From Cellvibrionaceae bacterium (GTDB lineage Bacteria > Pseudomonadota > Gammaproteobacteria > Pseudomonadales > Cellvibrionaceae): 10,431 nt of DNA. Positions within the stretch are counted from its first letter, which is position 1. Each line of letters begins with the position of its first letter. Positions 1 to 5,138 of the stretch are shown in pieces. The stretch covers positions 1 through 10,431 of the forward strand of contig JAGKXA010000161.1 in NCBI GenBank assembly GCA_021151615.1, written 5' to 3'. The position numbers and the translations under genes are program-made. The notes beneath the pieces are model-generated. The model was not told the DNA's origin and did no database searches. It was given only the letters and a program-made list of their open reading frames with translations.

Positions 1-17
1 TGTTGGTTTTCTTGCAT
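1..17 (-). CDS. possible start of mrdA (penicillin-binding protein 2), 5' fragment only
   Basis: An ATG on the minus strand at 17-15 opens a frame reading M-Q-E-N-Q before the window ends. Nothing in five codons identifies the product. The proposal rests on gene order: in Pseudomonas and many other gammaproteobacteria rlmH is followed directly by mrdA (PBP2, the elongation transpeptidase) and rodA. The gap to the rlmH stop is 59 nt and no good Shine-Dalgarno sequence is visible, so the true start could lie outside the window. Confidence 0.3.
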
Positions 18-76
18 GCTCGGGCCGAAATATAAATCAGGGTTGATGTGGCGGTGATTGTTTTATTTGCTGCAAA

Positions 77-553
77 TTATTTATGGTATGGATGATTTTG
101 CAAAATACTGCTGGCCCGATACAACTGTTCAATCACTAAAATGCGCACCAGTGGATGCGGTAAGGTCAGTGGTGAGAGCGACCATTTGACCGAGGCTTTT
201 TGCACGCACGCCGGCGCTAATCCATCCGGTCCACCAATTAATAATGAGTAGTTGTTGCCGCTCATTTTCCAACTCGCGAGATTTTCCGCGAGTTGTTCAG
301 TACTCCAGGGCTTACCTTTGACCTCCAGCGCAATGACTTGTTCGTCTTTGCCACCTTTTTCAATTGCCGCGAGCATAGCTTCACCTTCCTTTTCCATGGC
401 TTTGGCGATGTCACTATTTTTGCTGCGCTGGGCGAGCGGTAATTCCACCATTTCCACGGTGAGATCGCGCGGCATACGCTTGGCATATTCCGCGTAACCT
501 GCTTCAACCCAGTCGGGCATTTTTGTGCCTACGGCGATGATTCTTATGCGCAT
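77..553 (-). CDS. rlmH: 23S rRNA (pseudouridine1915-N3)-methyltransferase RlmH
   Basis: RlmH is a small SPOUT-class methyltransferase that uses S-adenosylmethionine to methylate N3 of pseudouridine 1915 in helix 69 of 23S rRNA, on assembled 70S ribosomes. The 158-residue product matches the usual length (about 155). It shows the N-terminal strand RIIAVGTKMPDWV (residues 4-16), the SAM-loop motif LIGGPDGL (105-112), the trefoil-knot segment with SLSPLTLPHPLVR (about 125-137), and the terminal NHPYHK. I chose the ATG at 553 because the family begins here. The frame stays open 27 codons further upstream to 634, but that extension runs through an inverted-repeat element and has no family resemblance. 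A purine stretch AGAAAGAAA lies about 9 nt before the ATG as a weak ribosome binding site. It is normally next to rsfS; here 224 nt separate the two. Confidence 0.96.
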   Translation of the reverse strand: MRIRIIAVGTKMPDWVEAGYAEYAKRMPRDLTVEMVELPLAQRSKNSDIAKAMEKEGEAMLAAIEKGGKDEQVIALEVKGKPWSTEQLAENLASWKMSGNNYSLLIGGPDGLAPACVQKASVKWSLSPLTLPHPLVRILVIEQLYRASSILQNHPYHK

Positions 554-655
554 TCGGTGATTTCTTTCTGACACCGCATCGCACAACCGTAACGCTATGC
601 CGGACTCGCCGTAAACCCATCCCTGGGGGCTCATCGTCGACCGCTGGGCGGGCCT

Positions 656-677
656 GACAACAGGTAAACCTGTTGTC
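656..677. repeat. perfect 9-bp hairpin with 4-nt loop inside the inverted-repeat element
   Basis: GACAACAGG at 656-664 and CCTGTTGTC at 669-677 are exact reverse complements around the loop TAAA (TTTA on the minus strand). No T-tract follows on either strand, so it is not a standard intrinsic terminator. It sits roughly centrally in the 576-763 element. Confidence 0.8.
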
Positions 678-689
678 GTTCAGCTGCGC

Positions 690-705
690 GCAAAACATGT
701 TTTGC
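690..705. repeat. 16-bp perfect palindrome inside the inverted-repeat element
   Basis: GCAAAACATGTTTTGC reads the same on both strands. It has no loop, so it is more suited to a DNA-binding dimer or to pairing between two molecules than to a simple RNA hairpin. No binding protein is recognised. Confidence 0.75.
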
Positions 706-777
706 AAACGCTTGCTTCACCCAGTCTCCGATGGTCCGTCATAGCGTTACGGTTGCACAATGCTCATCAGTAAACGA

Positions 778-1110
778 TCAGATTCTGTTAGCAGGCTTCA
801 TCGACCAGAGTTTTTCCAACTCATAGTAATCGCGTGTTTCCTGTTGCATCACGTGCACCACGGTATCGCCAAAGTCAACCAACACCCAGTCACCGGTTTC
901 AAGGCCTTCAACACCCAGTGCACGAAAACCGGCTTTTTTGGTTTCTTCTACCAGGTTCTCCGCCAATGAGCGCGAGTGACGGCTAGAAGTACCGCTAGCG
1001 ATAATCAATGTGTCCATCACATCGCTGAGTTCGCGCACATCGAGCGTGACAATATTTTTGCCTTTGAGGTTTTCAAGGGCTTCGATGATCGCTTTATTTA
1101 AATCAGACAT
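778..1110 (-). CDS. rsfS: ribosome silencing factor RsfS
   Basis: RsfS (RsfA, Iojap/YbeB family) binds uL14 on the 50S subunit and blocks joining with 30S, reducing translation in stationary phase or starvation. The 110-residue product is close to the E. coli length (105). Family signatures are visible: MDTLIIASGTSSRH (residues 32-45), GDWVLVDFGDTVVHVM (73-88) and DYYELEKLW (94-102). The ATG at 1110 has AGGT about 7 nt upstream. It lies 41 nt after nadD in the same direction, as in most Proteobacteria, and is very probably co-transcribed with it. The downstream gap to rlmH is unusually long because of the inverted-repeat element. Confidence 0.97.
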   Translation of the reverse strand: MSDLNKAIIEALENLKGKNIVTLDVRELSDVMDTLIIASGTSSRHSRSLAENLVEETKKAGFRALGVEGLETGDWVLVDFGDTVVHVMQQETRDYYELEKLWSMKPANRI

Positions 1111-1151
1111 TCAGTTACCTATTTACTAAAAAAAACTAACCATAAAATTTA

Positions 1152-1808
1152 TTAAGACCGGTACAGCCCCTGCGCGCGGATGTAACTCCATACCGCATCG
1201 GGCACTAAAAACTGCGGCGATTCTCCCGCCTGGATTTGCGCGCGAATTTCCGTGGCGGAAATTGGCAACAGACGCTGTTCCAATATCACCAGCTTGCCTG
1301 CTGATGCAGTGCGAATTGCATCGACACCCGCGCGATGTTGTGCAATCAAATCTGCCACCGGCCCTTGTGTGGGCATTTCCCAACCGGGGCGAGCGATAAC
1401 CACCAAATGCGCAAGTTCAATTAATTCCTGCCAGCGATGCCAGCTATCGAGCCTGGCAAAACTATCCATACCCATACACCAACTCAGGCTCACATCTACA
1501 CCCAGTTCGGTGCGCAGTTCACGCAAAGTGTCATAAGTGTAGGAGGGGTTTTCGCGTTGCAGCTCGCGCGAATCCCAGCGCAACTCTGCACAGTCGGCCA
1601 ATGCCAGTTGCAACATTTTCAACCGCTGTTGCGCATCTGCCCCGGGCGATGCGCGATGCGGCGGTATGTAACAGGGCAATAACCGCATTTCATCCAGCGC
1701 CAGCCGTTGTTTTAACTCCAACGCAAGGCGCAAATGCCCGAGATGGATCGGATCAAAGGTGCCACCGAAAAAACCCAGGCAATGGGGCTTAGGTGCGGAT
1801 GTGTCCAT
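1152..1808 (-). CDS. nadD: nicotinate-nucleotide adenylyltransferase NadD
   Basis: NadD transfers AMP from ATP to nicotinate mononucleotide to give nicotinate adenine dinucleotide, the step before NAD synthetase. The 218-residue protein has the nucleotidyltransferase signature GGTFDPIHLGH (residues 15-25) with the HxGH ATP-binding histidines, PSYTYDTLRELR (88-99), MGMDSFARLDSWHRW (112-126) and the C-terminal ISATEIR (183-189), equivalent to the ISxTxIR motif that contacts the triphosphate. I chose the ATG at 1808. A TTG two codons upstream (1814) is an in-frame alternative. Either start lies within the last codons of proA, so the genes overlap by 20-26 nt in different frames, which points to translational coupling. 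Confidence 0.97.
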   Translation of the reverse strand: MDTSAPKPHCLGFFGGTFDPIHLGHLRLALELKQRLALDEMRLLPCYIPPHRASPGADAQQRLKMLQLALADCAELRWDSRELQRENPSYTYDTLRELRTELGVDVSLSWCMGMDSFARLDSWHRWQELIELAHLVVIARPGWEMPTQGPVADLIAQHRAGVDAIRTASAGKLVILEQRLLPISATEIRAQIQAGESPQFLVPDAVWSYIRAQGLYRS

Positions 1809-3078
1809 CACCAAACACTACCCATTTTTGCGAGGTCAGCCCTTCCAACCCTACCGGGCCACGCGCGTGGATCTTGTCGGTAGAAATACCGATTTCCGCA
1901 CCCAGGCCGTATTCAAAACCGTCGGCAAAACGGGTGGAGGCATTCACCATGACTGACGCAGAATCCACTTCGGTAATAAAGCGGCGCGCGCGGGTGTAGT
2001 CTTCACTCACGATCGCATCAGTATGTTGCGAGCTGTATTGGTTGATATGCGCAATAGCTTCATCCAAACCGCTCACCAATTTGATCGATAAAATCGGTGC
2101 GAGATATTCAGTTGCCCAATCTTCTTCAGTCGCGACATTCGCCGAAATAATTGCGCGCGTTTTGTCGTCACCACGCAACTCCACACCTTTTTCAGTGTAG
2201 GCAGCGGCGAGACGTGGCAGAATTTGCGAGGCAACCTGCTCATGTACCAGCAAGGTTTCCATCGCATTACACACGCCATAGCGATGGGTTTTTGCATTCA
2301 TGGAAATAGTAAAAGCTTTATCCAGATCGGCTTTATCGTCGATGTAGACATGGCAGATACCATCGAGGTGTTTGATCACAGGCACCTTGGCATCGTTGCT
2401 GATGCGCTCGATCAGCCCTTTACCACCACGGGGAACAATCACATCCACAAACTGCGGCATAGTAATCAGCTCTCCCACTGCCGCGCGGTCAGTGGTCTCG
2501 ACCACTTGCACGACTTCTGCGGGCAAACCAGCGGCTTTCAAGCCCGCTTGCAAACAATTGGCGATAGCGCGATTGGAGTGAATTGCTTCACTGCCGCCAC
2601 GCAAAATCGCCGCGTTGCCGGACTTTAAACACAGACTAGCGGCATCGATAGTTACGTTGGGGCGGGACTCATAAATAATCCCCACCACACCCAAAGGCAC
2701 GCGCATCTTGCCGACCTGGATACCGCTGGGGCGGTAGCTCATATCGGTGATTTCACCGCAAGGATCAGGCAGTGCAGCCACCTGGCGAAGGCCTTCGATC
2801 ATGCCATCGATAGTGGTTGGCTTAACAGCCAGGCGGTCAAGCATGGCGGCATCCAGACCATTAGCCTTGCCGGCCGCCAAGTCTTTCTGGTTTTCAGCCA
2901 CCAGAGTAATGCGCGATCTATCCAGCTCATCGGCAATCGCCAGCAGTGCTTTGTTTTTCAGCGCAGTCGGTGCGGCAGCAATGATGCGGGAAGCGGCGCG
3001 CGCTTTTTGGCCGAGGCCAGCCATGTAGTCTTTAACGTTATGCTCTTTAATACTTAAGTCAGATTTGGATGCAGACAT
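1789..3078 (-). CDS. proA: glutamate-5-semialdehyde dehydrogenase (gamma-glutamyl phosphate reductase) ProA
   Basis: ProA reduces gamma-glutamyl phosphate with NADPH to glutamate-5-semialdehyde, the second step of proline synthesis. The 429-residue product is slightly longer than E. coli ProA (417) because of a short N-terminal tail. It shows GVVGIIYESRPNVTIDAASL (residues 130-149), LKSGNAAILRGG (151-162), the NAKTHRYGVCNAMETLLV region (261-278) with Cys270 in the position of the catalytic thiol, and GLGAEIGISTDKIHARGP (391-408). The start at ATG 3078 was preferred over the open frame extending to 3183 because the extra 35 residues do not resemble the family and the -10-like hexamer of the likely promoter lies inside that extension. 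CAGG/AGGT sits about 8-12 nt before the ATG. As in Pseudomonas, proA precedes nadD-rsfS-rlmH; proB is not in the window. Confidence 0.97.
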   Translation of the reverse strand: MSASKSDLSIKEHNVKDYMAGLGQKARAASRIIAAAPTALKNKALLAIADELDRSRITLVAENQKDLAAGKANGLDAAMLDRLAVKPTTIDGMIEGLRQVAALPDPCGEITDMSYRPSGIQVGKMRVPLGVVGIIYESRPNVTIDAASLCLKSGNAAILRGGSEAIHSNRAIANCLQAGLKAAGLPAEVVQVVETTDRAAVGELITMPQFVDVIVPRGGKGLIERISNDAKVPVIKHLDGICHVYIDDKADLDKAFTISMNAKTHRYGVCNAMETLLVHEQVASQILPRLAAAYTEKGVELRGDDKTRAIISANVATEEDWATEYLAPILSIKLVSGLDEAIAHINQYSSQHTDAIVSEDYTRARRFITEVDSASVMVNASTRFADGFEYGLGAEIGISTDKIHARGPVGLEGLTSQKWVVFGDGHIRT

Positions 3079-3130
3079 GAAACAACCTGTGCGGGAAAGC
3101 CCAAAATGCAGTTTGGAAAAAATGGCCGCG

Positions 3131-3136
3131 ATTATA
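3131..3136 (-). promoter_or_regulatory. putative -10 element of the proA operon
   Basis: The minus strand reads TATAAT, an exact sigma-70 -10 consensus, about 53 nt upstream of the proA ATG. The sequence 16-18 bp upstream gives only poor -35 matches (for example CAATTT or CCAATT), so the promoter is either weak or activator-dependent. The call rests on the -10 hexamer and its position between divergent genes. Confidence 0.4.
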
Positions 3137-3195
3137 ACCCGAGTTGCACCATAAATTGGCGCATTTACGGGCTTTATTTCCACCGTCCACGCAAT

Positions 3196-3212
3196 TTAAG
3201 GCGAGTTAAGGC
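3196..3212 (+). repeat. tandem direct repeat TTAAGGC, 10-bp period
   Basis: TTAAGGC occurs at 3196-3202 and 3206-3212, separated by GAG. The pair is flanked by the inverted heptamers CGCAATT (3190-3196) and AATTGCG (3213-3219). It lies between proA and the divergent plus-strand operon and could be a regulator site for either. No known regulator is assigned. Confidence 0.45.
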
Positions 3213-3251
3213 AATTGCGATCTGGCGCACAATAAAACACGCCCGGCTTTC

Positions 3252-3268
3252 AGTTTGAATTCAGTTTG
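3252..3268 (+). promoter_or_regulatory. PhoP-box-like direct repeat upstream of the His-rich/PepSY/phoPQ-like operon
   Basis: AGTTTG is repeated exactly at 3252-3257 and 3263-3268 with the spacer AATTC, a repeat unit of 11 bp (one helical turn). The known enterobacterial PhoP box is (T)GTTTA-N5-(T)GTTTA; here the central GTTT of each half-site and the 5-bp spacing are kept. The wider repeat is TTCAGTTTG at 3249-3257 and 3260-3268. A weak -10-like TAGTCT follows at 3276-3281, a spacing usual for activation from a box replacing the -35. A PhoP-like regulator is encoded about 1.2 kb downstream on the same strand, so autoregulation is a reasonable inference. Confidence 0.5.
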
Positions 3269-3337
3269 CAAGGACTAGTCTGGAATCAAGTTAAACCACT
3301 ACAGCAACCGCTGCATTAACCCCACGGAGATACCATC

Positions 3338-3916
3338 ATGAAGCGCTTGTTACTCATCAGCACCCTGGCCAGCATCAGCCTGCTGCTGGCTAACAATGCG
3401 TTCGCCGATCGCGACTATCACGGTCATGGCCACCATAAACACCACCACAAGCACCATCATCACCACACAGTCCATCACGAGCGAGTGGTGGTCTACGAGC
3501 GCGATTACTATGCCCCTGTGACCGACGTTCGCCCGATTTATCGCGAAGTGGCCGTGGATGTACCACGCGAATCCTGCCAGGTTGAAACTGTGGCTTACCG
3601 CGAGCGTCAGCGCGGTGGTGACTCCTTCCAGGGCACAGTGGTCGGCGGTTTGATCGGTGCAGCGATTGGTAAAGAAATTGGCAATAGCGGCCATGCGACG
3701 GCTGCCGGTGGATTGATTGGAGCCGCAATCGGTAACGATGTTGCCGGCGGTGGCCGCACAGTGACACGTTATGAAGACCGCGAAGTTTGCTCCACTCAAT
3801 ACCGCACTCGTTATGAGCGCCAGTTGGTGGGTTATGAAGTGAACTATTTGTACGGTGGCCGGATTTACCAGACCGAAACCCGTCATCATCCTGGTGACCG
3901 CATTCGTCACAGATAA
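3338..3916 (+). CDS. exported His-rich glycine-zipper protein
   Basis: A 192-residue envelope protein of unknown exact function. A Sec signal peptide covers residues 1-23 (MKRLLL, hydrophobic core, cleavage after AFA). Next comes a striking histidine cluster with 14 His between residues 28 and 47, likely to bind divalent metal such as Zn, Ni or Cu. Residues 99-137 form a glycine-zipper segment of the 17-kDa surface antigen type (GTVVGGLIGAAIG, then AAGGLIGAAIG), which in relatives inserts in or packs against membranes. The rest is rich in Arg, Tyr and Glu, with two cysteines (80 and 151) that could form a disulfide. There is no lipobox. GGAG at 3326-3329 is a good ribosome binding site, 8 nt before the ATG. 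It is the first gene after the PhoP-like box and leads a cluster with a PepSY protein and a PhoPQ-like pair. A role in metal buffering or outer-membrane stability is inferred. Confidence 0.88.
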   Translation: MKRLLLISTLASISLLLANNAFADRDYHGHGHHKHHHKHHHHHTVHHERVVVYERDYYAPVTDVRPIYREVAVDVPRESCQVETVAYRERQRGGDSFQGTVVGGLIGAAIGKEIGNSGHATAAGGLIGAAIGNDVAGGGRTVTRYEDREVCSTQYRTRYERQLVGYEVNYLYGGRIYQTETRHHPGDRIRHR

Positions 3917-3944
3917 GTGGTAATAAACAAAGCATTTTCGAAAA

Positions 3945-3971
3945 CCCCAAAGGCCAAATTGACCTTTGGGG
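3945..3971. other. hairpin between the glycine-zipper and PepSY genes
   Basis: CCCCAAAGG (3945-3953) pairs with CCTTTGGGG (3963-3971); after one mismatch CA/TG extends the stem, leaving the loop AAT. On the plus strand no T-tract follows, so it is not a full intrinsic terminator for the operon. On the minus strand four T follow directly, but no minus-strand gene ends here. It may be a partial terminator or a processing/stability hairpin that lets the first gene be expressed more strongly than the downstream genes. Confidence 0.6.
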
Positions 3972-4032
3972 CAACAGCAGCGATAGTGAAGGCATAAATC
4001 TTGTTGGATCAAGTATTGCCGGACCCAGTAGT

Positions 4033-4422
4033 ATGAAGTCGTTAATTCATCATTTCGCCAAGTTATGCACCTGCACTGCCAGCGGATTGCTGGTCACTTC
4101 GCTACTCCTTATTACCCTGACTGCGCGCGCCGAACCGGATTTGCTCGACGGCGATATGGGCTTATCCGCTAGCAGCCCCGCCAACAGCATGGTCGATAGC
4201 GGTCGCATCAATAACGACACCATTCCCTCCGAACCACCCCCACCGCAAATCACCCCGGCCCAAGCCGCTGAACTGGTACGCCGCTCAACGGGCGGACAGG
4301 TGATGAGCGTAAACAGCCAACAAACCGAGAACGGTGTTATCTATGGGGTCAAGGTGTTAAATTCAGGCCGGATGAAAATTGTTCGCGTCCACGGCCAGAC
4401 CGGTCAAATTATCAATAACTAG
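4033..4422 (+). CDS. small exported PepSY-domain protein
   Basis: A 129-residue protein with a long signal peptide (residues 1-33; hydrophobic stretch about 18-30, cleavage after ARA). A low-complexity, Ser/Asn/Pro-containing linker follows (34-72, including PPPP). A single PepSY domain then runs from about 73 to 127: an ITPAQAAELVRRSTGG helix, then strands VMSVNSQQ, VIYGVKVLN and KIVRVHGQTGQII. PepSY domains occur in periplasmic or extracellular proteins and are thought to inhibit or scaffold proteases or to act as sensor modules. Small PepSY proteins next to OmpR-type two-component systems are a recurring arrangement, so a link to the kinase encoded downstream is likely but unproven. No strong ribosome binding site is visible before the ATG at 4033. 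The stop is 36 nt before the response regulator. Confidence 0.85.
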   Translation: MKSLIHHFAKLCTCTASGLLVTSLLLITLTARAEPDLLDGDMGLSASSPANSMVDSGRINNDTIPSEPPPPQITPAQAAELVRRSTGGQVMSVNSQQTENGVIYGVKVLNSGRMKIVRVHGQTGQIINN

Positions 4423-4458
4423 TTGTTTCTACTCACCCAGCACGGACAGACACTGACT

Positions 4459-5136
4459 ATGCGAATCCTGATTGTTGAAGACGAAAAGCCGCTGCGCGAG
4501 CAGATCCAGAATCTGATGGCGGCCGAAAAATACGCCTGCGATGCCGCCGCCGATGGCCGCGAGGGATTATTCCTGGGAACCGAATACGACTACGACCTGG
4601 CGATTATCGACCTGGGCTTACCGCTGCTGGACGGCTCCAACCTGATCAAACAACTGCGTGCCAAAGCGCGCAACTTTCCAATCCTGATCCTGACCGCACG
4701 CGGCAATTGGCAAGACAAAGTGGAAGGCCTTGAAGCTGGTGCCGACGACTACCTTACCAAGCCCTTCCATCCGGAGGAATTGCGCGCACGCATTCACGCA
4801 TTGCTGCGTCGCGCCAGCGGACATGCCTCCTCGGTCTTGCGCTACGGCCCTATTTCCATCGACACCAGTGCCAAGCGCGTATTTCGCGATGAAGCAGAAG
4901 TGGAGCTCACCAGCTTCGAGTACAACACCCTCACCTATCTGGCGATGCACGCCGGCAAGAATATCTCCAAGAGCGAGCTGACCGAACATCTCTACGCGCA
5001 GGATTACGACCGCGACAGTAATGTGATTGAAGTGTTTGTCGGGCGCTTGCGCAAAAAACTGGATCCGGAAGGCACGCTCAACCTGATCACCACCCAGCGT
5101 GGTCTTGGTTATCGTTTTAACCTGGACAAGCAGTAG
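4459..5136 (+). CDS. PhoP-like OmpR-family response regulator
   Basis: A cytoplasmic transcription regulator of 225 residues (E. coli PhoP has 223). The receiver domain (1 to about 117) has the acidic pocket Glu7-Asp8, the phosphoacceptor Asp51 in IIDLGLPLLDG, Thr79 in ILTAR and Lys101 in TKPFH. The segment NWQDKVEGLEAGADDYLTKPFH (83-104, as spans NWQDKVEGLEAG and ADDYLTKPFH) is very close to PhoP. The C-terminal winged helix (about 128-223) has LTSFEYNTLTYL (150-161), the recognition-helix region SNVIEVFVGRLRKKL (187-201) and TTQRGLGYRF (211-220). I preferred the ATG at 4459, where the family starts with MRILIVEDE; a TTG start at 4423 would add 12 unrelated residues. Only 2 nt separate it from the kinase gene. 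Naming it phoP is tempting, but orthology would need a tree. Confidence 0.95.
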   Translation: MRILIVEDEKPLREQIQNLMAAEKYACDAAADGREGLFLGTEYDYDLAIIDLGLPLLDGSNLIKQLRAKARNFPILILTARGNWQDKVEGLEAGADDYLTKPFHPEELRARIHALLRRASGHASSVLRYGPISIDTSAKRVFRDEAEVELTSFEYNTLTYLAMHAGKNISKSELTEHLYAQDYDRDSNVIEVFVGRLRKKLDPEGTLNLITTQRGLGYRFNLDKQ

Positions 5137-5138
5137 GC

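Larger units (their letters stand above)
576..763 (-). repeat. 188-bp long inverted-repeat element between rsfS and rlmH
   Basis: The ends of this stretch are 24-nt inverted arms, 576-599 and 740-763. The inner 16 nt (CAACCGTAACGCTATG at 584-599 and its complement at 740-755) match perfectly. The outer 8 nt differ at three positions. In RNA of the minus strand, the direction of the operon, all three become G-U wobbles, so the stem is fully paired for 24 bp. In plus-strand RNA they would be A-C mismatches. After one mismatch the stem continues with CGGAC/GTCCG, and further in CTGGG can pair with CCCAG. The interior also holds a 9-bp hairpin (656-677) and a 16-bp palindrome (690-705). No clear target-site duplication is seen. 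It could be a MITE-like or other dispersed intergenic repeat, or a structured RNA in the operon leader of rlmH. Only the pairing is observed; both identities are inference. Confidence 0.8.

Noticed and set aside
504..707. 67-codon frame over the inverted-repeat element
   Set aside because: It is short, overlaps the rlmH start, and is composed of repeat sequence; there is no support for a protein.
3079..3183. N-terminal extension of ProA
   Set aside because: The added residues do not match the family, and the extension would cover the TATAAT element at 3131-3136.
3418..3480. His-codon-rich tract considered as a nucleotide repeat or CRISPR-like array
   Set aside because: The CAC/CAT pattern is explained by the histidine run in the coding frame; there are no regular repeats and spacers.
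3350..4012. Two long minus-strand frames opposite the His-rich glycine-zipper gene
   Set aside because: The plus-strand frame has a clean signal peptide, ribosome binding site and domain; the antisense frames are low-complexity mirrors of the His and Gly codons.
4423..4458. TTG start extending the response regulator by 12 residues
   Set aside because: The family begins at MRILIVEDE (4459); the extension directly abuts the upstream stop codon and looks like leader sequence.
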